Of a DNA stretch of 64,000 nucleotides, positions 1 to 11,100 are shown piece by piece. Numbering within the stretch: the first letter of the stretch is position 1; each line of letters opens with the position of its first letter. Both the position numbers and the translations under genes were made by a program. The notes under the pieces were generated by a model, which was not told the origin of the DNA, searched no databases, and saw only the letters and a program-made list of their open reading frames with translations. The stretch is from Nemophila menziesii (lineage: Eukaryota; Streptophyta; Magnoliopsida; Boraginales; Hydrophyllaceae). The stretch spans positions 21,823,001-21,887,000 of the forward strand of contig JARWIR010000018.1 in assembly GCA_029959085.1 (NCBI GenBank), read 5' to 3'.

Positions 1-150
1 CTAAGTTCCAAGGATGGTGTAACCAGATGACACATGAAGTGCAATGCATCATTCATGCTAATACTTTGTTATCCTTAACTATTGTTGTGTTTAAGTACTT
101 GAGAGGCACTAAAACTCACAATATAATCATTGTCTTGGATAAAATTACAA
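1..150 (+). mobile_element. Copia-type polymerase scrap (weak)
   Basis: Near position 85 the plus strand reads VVFKYLRGTK. This resembles the conserved stretch just after the reverse transcriptase of Ty1/Copia polyproteins, where 'VLRYLRGT' is typical. The frame is broken on both sides and nothing else of a Copia element is visible, so this is only a decayed scrap. It lies beyond the 3' end of the plastid-protein gene on the other strand. Confidence 0.35.
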
Positions 151-366
151 TTAGAAAGGAGATTGGAAGCAATATTAGGCAATTGAAGAACTGAATTTAG
201 AAAGAACAGAGGAAGAAAAGAGTAATAACAACTTTAGTTAAAATTACAATTTTACAAAAGTTGTGTCTACCATGAAGCCTAATGTTACACTTTGAAATAT
301 TATAACTTCCATTTATTATTTAGCTTATGATTTACAAGTCCTATTCAAGCTTCCCATACATACAAA

Positions 367-2056
367 TTAAATCGCAGCTTCTACCCATCTTGGCAGTCTT
401 AACTTAGCCTTCATTCCAAATTTAGTAAAGAAAACCGCATAAAACAGGTGGAGCAAAAACACGAAGAAAACACAATTGAGTAAAAGCTGCCAATAAAAAA
501 ATAAGATATTATAAGTGGTATTTCGAAATATAAATTGAAAAAAAAAAAAAAAACTTACGACAAACCCAAATATAGCATATATAGCACCCATTGGAGGAAA
601 AGCTTGGATACCCATTTCTGTGAGAAGATACGTGACACCAGCATGAACATTCATGATGATCTAATCATTTAATTAGTAAGATATTGTTATCAAATACAAA
701 AGAAATTTTTTTTATAAAAAACGATGGTTTGGTTTGTATTTAGTATTTACCAAAGCAAGTATGTTTTCTCCTATTAATAACGAGGTTAATGAAACTGATC
801 CTAAAGCACCTATAGCACGAACCTGTAAAAATCAGACAGACAGTAATATTTAAGAATTTTTGAAAAATTTAAAAAAAAAAAAAAAAAAAAAGAGGAAAAG
901 AGTTTAAGAGAGAAAACGTTACTAATGTGCAAAAGAAGATGGAAACACCCCAGCTTGCCTTTAACCTAAGAAAAATATTAATTGAGTCAGGGACCTATAG
1001 TGCAATTAACTCGGAAAGAAAATTATATTCTTACGTCTCCCAAATTTTTTCAGAATCTAAACTGGACCTCCCCAATTTTGAAAATTTAAAATATAGGGAC
1101 TTATAGTGTAACTAATTCAAAAAAAAAATTAATAGTGGGTCGTAACTCCTATAGTGCAATTTTTGCCTAACTCAAACAAACAAAATCCTGCTCCGCCCCT
1201 AAATTGAGTCAATATTGAACAAAAAGATATATTAAGATGATAATACCTCCACGTGGAGCCCATGGCTATACCAAGTAAGCCATAACTTAGCTGCAAAAAG
1301 AGTAACATTATATCGGCATTTATTCATCAATATGAGAGTCATTTTAATGATAAAGAAAAGAGATTTCATAGCATATACTCACTGCATAGGTTAAAGCTTT
1401 AACTGGACCGGACAGGACAAACAAAAGAACAGATGTGGACACCTGTAAATGAATAAAATTTATAATCAATTTATGAATTTCGATATATAAATGACATGGT
1501 TTAATGGTGAGCATACCATAGTTTTTCTTCCAGCTGAAATTCCCCATTTTACAGAGGATAATACAATTGGCAAGGCAAAGAAAAACCCAAAGTAGTTCTA
1601 CACAAAAACTATTTGTTACTATTGAGAATGTGGTACAAATAAAATAAAAAATTAAAATGACCCAACAAAAAGATAACCTTATTTTACCTCAAGAGTAAGA
1701 GAATTGCTCAAGATATAGACTAAGCCAGAAACAGCGGATAACATAGCACACTCAACAAGCCTTAGAGTTTTCTGATAAACTTCACCATCTTCTGCTAAGT
1801 ACTCGAATTCTTCAAAAGATTCTATCTTTTTCTCCTCTTCTTGTTTTTGTTTATTGCCCCAAATGGGTACTTCAGAGGTTGCAAAGTTGACATTTTTTAG
1901 TCTGGATCTGCTGAAAGAGTAAAGGGTGGGCGGAGAAGAAAGTTTTGGTCTTTGGATTGGGAACGAGAGGGGCGTAGATGAAAAGAAAGTTAATTTTTTA
2001 GGGGTTATTTTGGAATTCAGGAAAAGTTTGGGGTGGGGAAGGTTAAGGAGGTTCAT
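367..2056 (-). CDS. Probable plastid-targeted multi-span membrane protein, 8 exons
   Basis: An eight-exon minus-strand gene encoding 296 aa. Exons: 2056-1688, 1597-1517, 1442-1383, 1290-1247, 965-923, 822-751, 660-559 and 486-367. All junctions are GT-AG and the spliced length (891 nt) is a multiple of three, which supports the model. The first ~50 residues are rich in Ser, Pro, Lys and Arg with almost no acids, as in chloroplast transit peptides. A short acidic segment (QKQEEEKKIESFEEF) follows, then several hydrophobic segments: AMLSAVSGLVYILSNSL, YFGFFFALPIVLSS, SVLLFVLSGPVKALTY, SLTSLLIGENILAL, and a final one containing CVFFVFLLHLFYAVF. The C-terminus is basic (KAKLRLPRW). I recognise the pattern of a conserved plant plastid membrane family of unknown function, possibly DUF2232-like; that label is tentative. 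An intron holds a minisatellite at about 975-1165. Confidence 0.85.
970..1175. repeat. Intronic minisatellite 'gggacctatagtgcaat'
   Basis: Within the intron at 966-1246, diverged units share the core 'ggacctatagtgcaattaac' (first unit near 990, later ones near 1085 and 1150). The same core recurs many times in an intron of the importin gene near 48.2-48.6 kb. It is therefore a dispersed motif and not a local accident. Confidence 0.55.
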
Positions 2057-2340
2057 GGAGAAGAAATGTTTTGTCCTCCTAATTGCTTTTGTGGTATAGA
2101 GCGGGACATCACATTTTGGTAAAAGATGGAAGAAGGCTCCGAACGAAAAAAAAAAAATAGGGAATGTTGTTTTTTTGGTTTGTCTTGTACAATGGATATT
2201 TAATTATAAAAAAAATACAATAACCAGTTGGGTTTTTTTTTTTTTTTTTTTTGTCATAGTCTTTCAATTTTTCAGAACTTAAAACATATAAATTACAGAA
2301 ATTACAGAAGAATAATTTATACAAAAGAAAATGTGCAGAT
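2057..2340. other. Upstream region of the plastid-protein gene; no gene seen
   Basis: This holds the presumed promoter and 5' UTR of the minus-strand gene ending at 2056. It contains long homopolymer runs (A near 2145, T near 2231-2250). No coding signal is supported. Confidence 0.5.
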
Positions 2341-2830
2341 TTAATAGCCTGTATTTGGGGGTGTAACAAGAAGGATACCGTTGAATATTTACTGGTATAT
2401 TGTAAACTGTGTAAAGAAATATGGACAAGTACATCGTTACAGGTTGAAATTGATGGTCAAGAAGATATAAATTTCACAGATTGATGATAAAGATGATAGC
2501 ATCATTTACAAAGGAGGGTTGGGAAGCAAAGGTAATAACAAATTATTTAATAGTTAATTTATGCAATATATGGAAAGCAAAAATGAAAGCGCTACACAAA
2601 GACACAATGATTGAAGGTGAAAGTGTCATTTTCAACACCAATAAACTAATAGAAGAAGTTCATGGTATTGATTGGAAAAAAAATTAATAGTATGACGAAA
2701 AAGAAGATAGAAATCAACGCATTAGAGCATGAAGACTCGGGCCAAGAAGGTGCATATATCATCCTGAAGTGCGATACTTCATTTAAATACAAATTTCAAC
2801 CGACAGGAATAAGTATCGTGAAAATCGATA
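2341..2830 (+). mobile_element. LINE 3' fragment: zf-RVT and start of RNase H
   Basis: Plus-strand reading gives a zf-RVT-like stretch (CIWGCNKKDTVEYLLVYC, then CKEIW), the zinc-knuckle region that follows the reverse transcriptase in plant L1-type LINEs. It continues through 2481-2687 and ends in an RNase H start (ILKCDTSFKYK, then TGISIV). At least two stops and a frame change interrupt it. The fragment ends abruptly against the minus-strand gypsy gag remnant at about 2830, so one element was cut by the other. It is not functional. Confidence 0.7.
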
Positions 2831-3600
2831 CAGAGCTGGGAACCACAAACGACAGAGTCTGTAAAAACAGATGTAATTGCATCTTTTGAACCTTTCTATG
2901 GTGACGTTTGCTTCTTTAGGATCTAGTAACACAAAACTCTGACATCCAAGATCATCTACTCTTGCTTTAGACTCGTTGTTGATCCAAATATAGAACATGC
3001 TTAATTGATATTCGGGCGAGCAGATGTGGAATGGACACCTCGTTTTCTTCTCGTTAAACCTCAACCATGCTTCGCCAACATTTTCTCCATCTTCATGCGA
3101 GAAATGCTCAAACTCCAACATCTCTTTTAAGGGCCTACTTATTGGATAAAATCGATCAAGTAATTACTTGGAGCTTATCCCAGTTTGGGCTTGAATCAGG
3201 GTGTTGGTCATCATACAAATTTCTTGCACTTCCGGTCAAAAAGAATTGGAACATGACGTAGTACATCTGTTCCTTTGTGACACCTTTTAGTGATGTAGGC
3301 ATCACAAATCTACATAAATTTCTAAACGCGGCGGTCTGAATCTTGTTGTGCAGCGCCACTAAATCGCCCATAACTCGAAAATTTATTTAATATGCCTAGG
3401 TCAGGCCTGAAATTTAGTGGCTTGAATATCTGGAGTACGAATTCCCCTAGGTTGCACTCGGAATGAGAGAGAAAGTCCTGAACTTATTGAACTTGCCATC
3501 TGAATAACCTGAAATAGCCAAAATAAAAAAGAAAAGCGTAAAATCGAACAACTAAGATTAAAACACTAAGTAAAAACACTAAACTTACGATGTAGTCCCC
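2790..3600 (-). mobile_element. Ty3/gypsy gag remnant (internal region)
   Basis: Two minus-strand open stretches in different frames (3371-3156 and 3121-2783) encode the retrotransposon gag core. The first includes LTGSARNLYDDQHPDS and WDKL, matching the 'L.G.A..WY..L...SI..W..L' signature. The second has FSHEDGENVGEAWLRFNE, matching 'QKDGE.FYEAWERFK'. They must be joined by a frameshift, so the gene is dead. Downstream pol is missing; the LINE fragment begins instead. The matching primer-binding site and LTR lie just upstream (in the element's own direction) at 3600-5090. Confidence 0.75.
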
Positions 3601-3619
3601 GGCAGCGGAGCCAAGAACT
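3598..3619 (-). promoter_or_regulatory. Primer-binding site of the gypsy element
   Basis: On the minus strand, a few bases after the LTR end, the sequence reads TTGGCTCCGCTGCCGGGGAC. This is a two-mismatch version of the TGGCGCCGTTGCCGGGGA-type primer-binding site common in plant Ty3/gypsy elements. It fixes the orientation (minus) and identifies the adjoining repeat as the 5' LTR. Confidence 0.7.
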
Positions 3620-3998
3620 TGGTGGTTGTTAGGCAGTGATAAAATAATGATATAATAAGAGAACTAACACCCTATACCACTACAATAAACTCTCCGCAAG
3701 TGCACGAACTGTTTGCAAGTAATGTGTAAGTAAAACTGATACTGATCTCAAGGACTACGAAAGTGAGCTATAACTAATGCAATTACGAAGTGCAATAAAA
3801 GAAGTTGATAAGATAATACGCTGAAGACACTAAAATATTTGTTTGATTTTATGACTTTAAACACTTAACTAATTAAACTAAGAAAAGTAAAGACAAAAAA
3901 ATAAATATAGAGGAGAAGATGTATGAGAGTTTTGCTCGAGAAGTAGCAAGTAATCCCCAATATCCTTGTTATATGGTTATTATCTAAGGGAGAATTGT

Positions 3999-4246
3999 GT
4001 GATACATTTGCAATAGTCAGGATTCTATATTCCTCATAACCCTCATTAGAGTTGACATATGAGGCAACCTAACAATTACCCGGGGACCCTACGCAATGAT
4101 TGGTGGTTAGATCGAACCTTTGTGATACATTTGCAATAGTCAGGATTCTATATTCCTCCTAACCCCCGTCAGAGTTGACTTGTGAGGCAATCTAACAATT
4201 ACCCGGGGACCCTGCGCAATGATTGGTGGTTAGATCGAACCTTAGT
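3999..4246. repeat. Tandem duplication (~123 bp x 2) inside the LTR
   Basis: The block from 'tgtgatacatttgcaatag' through 'ggttagatcgaacctt' occurs twice in direct succession (near 3999 and 4122) with only a few differences. Neither the solo LTR at 38.4 kb nor the one at 57.5 kb shows this doubling, so it probably arose after insertion. Confidence 0.75.
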
Positions 4247-4846
4247 GACTATCTAGTTGTGGAAGCCCGTCAGGATCACTACCACATACTAGACGCTTAT
4301 GTGGTATTTCTATAATTGAATCCCACGTCAGGGTGACAATCCAACTATTATGGTAATTCTATATATATATATATATATATATATAGGTGTATATATAGGC
4401 CTTAGGTCGAAACCTAGAATCTTCCCCAAGTCAAGGAGTCCAAATTTTACTAAAATTCATTTTCCTAACTTGTAGGACAGGATAACCTTTGCAGATTGAT
4501 TTGGTCATATCTCTCTCACATGGAAACGACCGCAATTAAAAGATCTAACTGCTCCTAAAAGGGCTTCTTCAAATTTGTAGCTGGTTTTCTACATAATTAA
4601 AATCAGTGAATGTTTTTCCAACATGGCAAATTCTTTTGACTTTCCAAATATATCTAAAGTTTCCTTTTCAGTTATAACGAAGGGGTTTTCTTTAATTTTC
4701 TTCACTTATTATCATTATTCCAAAGTGCAATAGTTTTCAATACCTAAGTGCTACACAAATAAAACACAAATTACGCGTAAAAGCTCTAAAAATAGCAAAA
4801 CACCTAAAAGTAGACAAAAAAAATGTAAATCATGAATAATTAAGAA

Positions 4847-5012
4847 GAGTAATGATATATACCACCCAAATTCATACCACCCAATGACGTGGTGTGAATT
4901 GGTTGGTTACAAATCTTTAATCAAATCAAGAAAATAAATACATTACCGATTTATAACCAACCAATTCACGCCACGTCATTGGGTGGTATTTGGGTGGTAT
5001 ATATCATTACTC
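4847..5012. mobile_element. MITE, family 1 (166 bp, 9-bp TSD)
   Basis: Near-perfect terminal inverted repeats start GAGTAATGATATATACCACC and end with the complement. The interior is also palindromic (ggttggtta / taaccaacc). Flanks AATTAAGAA and AGTTAAGAA form a 9-bp target duplication with one mismatch, typical of Mutator-like elements. It carries no coding capacity. Sister copies are at 31624-31812 and 57285-58995 (the latter split by an LTR). Confidence 0.85.
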
Positions 5013-5336
5013 AGTTAAGAAAATGTTAAAACTATATATAAATAATCTTAAAATGATGTCTGATAACTAGAATATTCTGTCATGTAAATAGAGACGTCTA
5101 ATATATATTATAACAAACTCATATCTAACCACTACCTCTATCACATGAAATAGGGTGAATTATATATAGGGTCTTAGAAACACTATTTCTTCTCTATAGA
5201 GTAGTGTCTTGAAAGTTGTTATTCTTAGGGACCTCATTTTTTACAATAGTCTTTCCTACCCTTACTAACACTAAAAGACAAAAAAGTGTGATGTCACTGT
5301 TTCTCTCTCCACTACCACTACCCACCTACCTCCGAC

Positions 5337-6485
5337 TCAGCCTGGCTATCGGCCGTACCGGTCCGTGTTCGGACCGGTTTTTATCGTGTAACGTCCTTAT
5401 CGGACCGGACCGGTCTATCGGACACCCACTATCGGTCCCGGTCCGGACCGGTTCTTCGGTCCCAATTTAGAGAAAACCGACCGATAACGGGGACCGGTTT
5501 ATCGGTTCCGGTTTCGGTCCCGGACCGGTCCCACTATCGGTTTTATCGGTTTTTATCTTTTTTTTTTTTTTTTTAATTTTTTATCCAATAAAATCCAATG
5601 ATAATCACATATAACAACACTCCAATGATAATCACAGTTCAATAAAATCCACCAAAACCAGAATTTGCATCTCAAAAGTACCAATTTTCTAAAAACCACA
5701 TGGGCAAAAGTACTAATTTTCGAATACTCCGTGGGGCTAAAGTAACAATTTCTGAAAACACACAGGCCACAGAACAAGCTTATAATTTTGGTCAGAAATT
5801 ACAATATCAAATTGCAGAAACAAGGAATTTCCGAGTATAGAATACAATACCCTTGGTCAGATATAAATTAGTAAATTATTTAATAAAAACTTACATAGAT
5901 AACCAATTGAAAACATCGGTTCAAGCTCAAGAACCCCCAAATCCTAAACCATCCAAGCTAATCATAAATAAATGGTTAAAAACAGATATAGAAGCCACCG
6001 TAATTGAAGAACCAAATAGAGGGGAATCAATTGAAATTTACAAATGATTTGATGCAACAATGGATGAAGGAGAATTGGATTTACGCTTTGAATTGATTTA
6101 CGGTGTCGATGGGTGTGAATGAAATGAGGGAGTAAATGGGATCGGGGATATGAAGTGGGGTGGGGTATGAAATGTTTTGGGCTGCAGAATTGGGTTTTTG
6201 GAAATTAAGTGATGGGCTGCAGAATTGGGTTTGGTGTTAATAAGTGTTGGGCTGCAATATAAAAAAAAAAAAAAAAATTAGTAACGGGCCGTTACCGGTC
6301 CGTATCAGTCACGGACCGGTTCGGTCCAAGTAAAAAATCAGAAAATATAAACGCCGCACGGTAACAGATACGGCGTTCCGTTCCGTTCCGGCCACCACCA
6401 CCATACCGGTCTCGTTCGGTCGCCGGTGCTAATCGGTCCGGGCCGGTCCGGCGGACCGGAAACCGGTGTCCGATAGCCAGGCTGA
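5337..6485. mobile_element. Non-autonomous hAT element (1149 bp, 8-bp TSD)
   Basis: The ends are exact inverted repeats, TCAGCCTGGCTATCGG and its complement, flanked by an identical 8-bp duplication CCTCCGAC (5329-5336 and 6486-6493), the hAT hallmark. Both subterminal regions (5350-5540 and 6283-6460) are packed with GGTCCG/CGGACC and ACCGGT motifs in both orientations, as expected of transposase-binding arrays. The interior has only a 64-codon open stretch (5853-6047) with no recognisable domain. It needs a transposase from elsewhere. Confidence 0.88.
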
Positions 6486-6770
6486 CCTCCGACCACCAAC
6501 CACCGACCTCCGACCACCGATCTCCGACCACCGACCACCAGTCACCGATCGCCGGAAAAAAACATAGAGTATCGGAAAAAACTGAGAGTACTCTCTAAAT
6601 TTGCTGAGTACTCTATATATTTTATTGAGTGCTCCGAATAATTTTAATGAGTACTCTATGAATTTTAATGAGTATTCAGATAATTTTAATGAATACTTCG
6701 TAATTTTGATGAGTACTCTGCATATTTGATGAGTATTTTACAAAAATAAATAAAGAATAAATCCTAAAAA
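6486..6770. repeat. CCGACCAC and GAGTACTC minisatellites
   Basis: First a 'ccgaccaccgacctccgacc' low-complexity run (6488-6555), then about seven diverged units of roughly 22 bp beginning 'gagtactct' and containing 'aattttaatgagtact' (6580-6740). Confidence 0.65.
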
Positions 6771-7096
6771 ATAATTTATTCACTTTTCAAACTTTTTTAT
6801 ACAAATTTATGAATTACAAATACAAAAAGCAATTCAAACAAATAAAAAAAATACTAGCTGTTTGACCAGATCTGGTCAAACCAGATCTGAAAAAACAAAA
6901 AACAAAAAAGTTGTTGCGTACTAGGTACGCTCATCAACAACAAAAAAACGCAGCGTTGCAGCGAGGTCTTTGCCAGAGCAGCGGTTTCCTCTGTTTCCGT
7001 TCGTTGTAGTGGCGGTGGCTTCCTTCGGTGGAGGACTGGAGCTCGCGAAGAACATCAGCACCCCAGCTCGCGAACAGATCTAAGGAGAAGAAGACT

Positions 7097-7310
7097 CGTT
7101 GCTTCGCTGCTAATCTTCTCCGGAGCTTCGTTGCTTCGCTGCTTTCCTTATTCTTCTCGAGCTCGGCGATGGAGAAGCAGATCCAATGTTCACGAACAGA
7201 GCCTGTAGATCTGGTCAAGAAGATGGGAGGAGGAGTTCTCAAGCTAATCTTCGCCGGAGCTTCGTTGCTTCGCTGCTTTCTTTCTTCTTCTCGAGCTCGG
7301 CGATGGAGGA
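7097..7310 (+). repeat. Direct duplication in GC-rich segment
   Basis: A block of about 65 bp (ctaatcttctccggagcttcgttgcttcgctgctttc...tcgagctcggcgatggag) occurs near 7109 and again near 7242. The open frame 7028-7531 spanning it is Arg/Ser/Trp-rich with no domain. I read it as transposon filling or a captured exon fragment and not a gene. Confidence 0.55.
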
Positions 7311-7721
7311 GCAGATCCGATCTGGTTTCATGCCGGAGAAGACGCAGGGTTCAAGCAAGCCGAGATCTGGTTTCAAGGCTCCTTAGATCCGACCTTGTTC
7401 TGCAGAAAACAGGCGGCGGTTGGAGTTGGAGAAGCTGGACGGAAAAGGAGGGAGGAGAGTGGTGGTGGCCATTTCGGTGGTGGTGGTGGTGGTGGCGGCT
7501 GTTTGGGAGCTGGAGGAGGAAAGAGAAGTGAGAGAATTTGATCTGAAATTATAATGTGTAGGTTTCTAAATTAGTATATATAGAAGACAAAAAATTAAAA
7601 CAAGGGTAGTAAAGTAATTGGGGTTTTGGGTTTCATGTGTTAAAAAGTGTTTGAGGTCTTTAGTAAGAAGAGGCTCTAGGTGGGGGTGCTATCTTGAAGA
7701 GGGGGGTGTGTTCAAGACCCT

Positions 7722-8198
7722 AAGTAGCATTTATTCCATGAAATATCATGTCATTGATGTTGTATAGGTGAGTTGATGGAACTCATCTTATCATTTTGTA
7801 CCATGGCCTGAGTATTCCTTATTATTCTCATTATCATTCACTTTGCTTTGGAGAATTTGATTAAAAGAGTCATTTAAAAAAAATATGTAGGATGAAACTA
7901 TAATCAGATTTAAACTTTACTTCGCAAAGCAAAAACCAGTAAAGAAAATTAAGAACATTTATTGAAAAGTAATGTGCAACTGATTCTATATATATATATA
8001 TATATATATGAAAAGAAAACCTGATATGTTCATTAATAGCAAAATCATTAAATCTATCGAACACAAGTAATTAGAGTCTCCTGAGTAGAAAATATACTAC
8101 ACTCACAAGTCACAACCCAACAAACACCTTGAAGGAAAATTAAAATCGATCAATATAGACAGACGAACCAACATACACTAACCGTAAAACTCTATACT
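7722..8198. other. Intergenic, 3' flank of the DUF1262 gene
   Basis: AT-rich sequence with a (TA)n microsatellite at about 7987-8010. No gene is supported. Confidence 0.5.
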
Positions 8199-11100
8199 TC
8201 ATTCCCATTTGCTTACTATCTGATGCGTGTGCCTAAAATCATAGGACATGATCATACTCCCATCCATCCTTTTCAAAACAAAGCTTTCAACCAAAACATA
8301 TAAATTATATTCCCTCCATTCACCAATTCCTCCAAACCTTTCTTCTTTTAGCACCCTCTCTTCATTCTTCTCCTTAACAACCCATCCAATTCTTTCTTGT
8401 TCCCATTTCATTCTTTGAATTATTTCAACTCGCAATCCAACTTTAAAAGATGACTCTATGTCTGTACCAGCATTTCTATGCCATATTTCGCCTTCTGTTG
8501 TCGCGACATCGATTACAGCTTTCTTTCCATCAACAAAGACAACTTCTCTTTCAATATCAACATCTACACTTACAATTTTCCTTCCATCATTATGGCACGA
8601 GAAAATTTGCTCCCACCTTCGTTCAAGTGTCATCTCGTAAAATACTGATCTTTTCATTTGATCCCTCAGTGTCCCCTCTTTGACAAACATGAAGGGGCAG
8701 TACCACTTCCCAACAACAATTGGTTCAGATGGTAAATGAGATATCACACCAAGATTTTCACGTAGGGAAGTGTTGAGGCCCTGAGCTTCTTCTAATCGCA
8801 ATTTATAGTTTATTGGGGTCATAGTTGAAATGCCCCAACTACCTATTCTCAAGAAATTTGGAGGAAAACCATCAGGTGCTACAGAATTAGCGTGAAAGAA
8901 ACTTTTACCACCCTTAACCGCTATATGCATTTGTTGATACAAATTAAATGGATCTAACGGCCTTGGTTTAATATCTTCAACTGATAGACAGCAGCAACAG
9001 GCTTCCATGTCTTCCTCTCGCGAACAAGTAAATGCTTTACTGAAAGATTAGGCACAAATCAAACATATATAGTCAGAATTTTTGCTAAAAAGGCGGGATA
9101 CATTTTTGAACTTAAAGCACGTTGTCTTTAATATTTAAGGAAATTATTTTCATACAAGTGATACTTGATAATGTGAGATATTTAAATTAAGTGGGATATT
9201 TAAATAAGCGGAAGAGAGAAAAGAGAAGAGAGAAATAATATATTATTAATAGAGAGAGCCATAAAGGCTAAAGAACAAGAGAATACGAGAGACTACATTG
9301 TGAATGAGTTGATTGTCTAATACAATAGAAAGAGTCCTATTTATAGGACTAATAACTTGGTGAACAAGTAAGGTAAGACTAAACTAACTAGGAAATAAAT
9401 ACGATATGGAAATAATCTAGTCTAATAAGGTAATAATATATTATGGTAATAATATATTAAGGCAATAATATATTATGGTAATAATATATTAAGGCAATAA
9501 TATATTATATTAATAATATATTTAACACCCCCCCTCAAACTCAAGTAGGTCGGAGAGAGAGCAACTTGAGTTTGAATATGAATCGTTGATGATGTATCTT
9601 GAGCGTTGTTGATGGAGGAGTTGACGTGGTGGCAATGTTGATGTTGTGGCGTCGAGGTGGAGTGATGTTTCGAGTTGTGAGAACTGTGAACCAAAAACGA
9701 GTGATGAGTGAATTACCAAGATGAGACCATGGAAGGTCTAACGAGATGAGACCATTGAATGGCCTAACAAGACGGGACCACTGAATGGCCTAGCGAGACG
9801 GGACCACTGAATGGCCTAGCGAGACGGGACCACTGAATGGCCTAGCGAGACGGGACCACTGAATGGCCTAACGAGACGGGACCACTTAATGGCCTAACGA
9901 GACGAGACCACTAAAAGGCCTAACGAGACGAGACCACTGAAGGGCCTAACGAGATGCGGAAGCGAGCGAAACGATAACGGGGAACCACTTTGGATTGTGG
10001 CTCTGATACCATGTGAGATATTTAAATTAAGTGGGATATTTAAATAAGCGGAAGAGAGAAAAGAGAAGAGAGAAATAATATATTATTAATAGAGAGAGCC
10101 ATAAAGGCTAAAGAACAAGAGAATACGAGAGACTACATTGTGAATGAGTTGATTGTCTAATACAATAGAAAGAGTCCTATTTATAGGACTAATAACTTGG
10201 TGAACAAGTAAGGTAAGACTAAACTAACTAGGAAATAAATACGATATGGAAATAATCTAGTCTAATAAGGTAATAATATATTATGGTAATAATATATTAA
10301 GGCAATAATATATTATGGTAATAATATATTAAGGCAATAATATATTATATTAATAATATATTTAACAGATAAAAATAAGAAATTATGAAAATTAATTTCA
10401 CAAACATCAATGCTTTGTTTATGAAAATATTATTATGCTCCTATAAAAACCAAAAAAAAAAATTAGATATATTTATTTACATGTATATTTTATGGAACAT
10501 TATATTCATTAACCCTTTTTTTCTATAAAAAAGTTAATATGTATTTTTAATATATATTTATTGTAATTTTTTTATCATTTTCTTAGAAAGTGTTTATTTT
10601 TTCACAATTATTATTTAAGAAAACAATTCTATGAAAAAAATGAAAAATTCCACTCATTTTTTATTGTGCAATTATATGCACCCTAAAAGAATGTACCTAT
10701 ATAAATCTTAAATTGAATTGTAATATTATGTATTTAGATTAGATGAAAATACAAAATAAGGCATAACTATCTTCATTAAAATATTATAAGGCCAAGTTAG
10801 AAAAAGTTATTTTTAAGGCAATTTTTCAATTTTCTGGTTAAGTACCCTTTGTTCGTGACGGGTACAGACCCATGTCGTATTTTACATTTCAGTTTTTCTC
10901 ATTAATGAGTACGGGCCCGTGGCGTTTTTTACATCTTTATTTAAGTACTTATTACATTTTTCTTATGGGCTGAACCATTAATGAATTAAAACAACACCAA
11001 ATTATTTTACAATACAACTCTTTTATTGGGCCTGACCCCATATAGAACACAACCCTTATTGGGCCTGGCCCCATAAGCAACAAAATCATAAACAATACAA

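Larger units (their letters stand above)
3620..5090 (-). mobile_element. Decayed 5' LTR of the gypsy element, with a nested MITE
   Basis: The LTR begins TGGTGGTTGTTAGGCAGTG (plus strand). It shares the family layout seen at 38.4-39.9, 25.7-27.3 and 57.5-59.0 kb: a GATAAAATAAT-like start, 'GCAAGT' motifs, 'tcaggattctatattcc', and an 'AAAATGATGTCT' block near the far end (5053). The TATA-like stretch near 4360-4395 lies where the promoter of this LTR would be. The far terminus is decayed, so its end is approximate. A MITE sits at 4847-5012 and a 123-bp tandem duplication at about 3999-4246. Confidence 0.65.
5168..7721. mobile_element. Mutator-like element with gene-like GC-rich filling (probable)
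   Basis: The left end (AGGGTCTTAGAAACAC) and the complement of the right end (AGGGTCTTGAACACAC) align as diverged terminal inverted repeats for about 80 bp, sharing further blocks such as TCTTC, ATAG and ACCTCA. A clean target duplication is not visible. The interior contains a complete hAT element (5337-6485), CCGACCAC and GAGTACTC minisatellites, and a GC-rich Ser/Arg-coding stretch (about 6930-7530) that could be captured host DNA, as in Pack-MULEs. No transposase is seen. The outer boundaries are inferred. Confidence 0.45.
9172..10367 (-). mobile_element. TRIM-type LTR retrotransposon, identical LTRs, 5-bp TSD
   Basis: Two 356-bp LTRs (9172-9527 and 10012-10367) are identical base for base by eye at a constant offset of 840. 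They flank a 484-bp internal region. On the minus strand each LTR runs TGTTAAATAT...ATCTCACA. The target duplication GATAA is perfect (9167-9171 and 10368-10372). Directly next to the 5' LTR is TGGTATCAGAGCCA, complementary to initiator tRNA-Met; next to the 3' LTR is a polypurine tract (GTTTGAGGGGGGG). The internal region codes for nothing and is largely a 26-bp tandem repeat. Size and content match terminal-repeat retrotransposons in miniature, which are mobilised by proteins of other elements. LTR identity implies recent insertion. It lies in the same orientation as its host gene DUF1262. Confidence 0.95.

Noticed and set aside
7028..7531. 167-codon open frame as a gene
   Set aside because: Low-complexity Arg/Ser/Trp composition from repeats, several overlapping frames open at once, and it lies within a transposon-like segment.
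8450..8683. Plus-strand frames opposite DUF1262 exon 2
   Set aside because: They are shadows of a strongly conserved minus-strand coding exon.
9720..9955. CRISPR-like array
   Set aside because: Units are contiguous with no spacers, inside a plant TRIM; it is a minisatellite.
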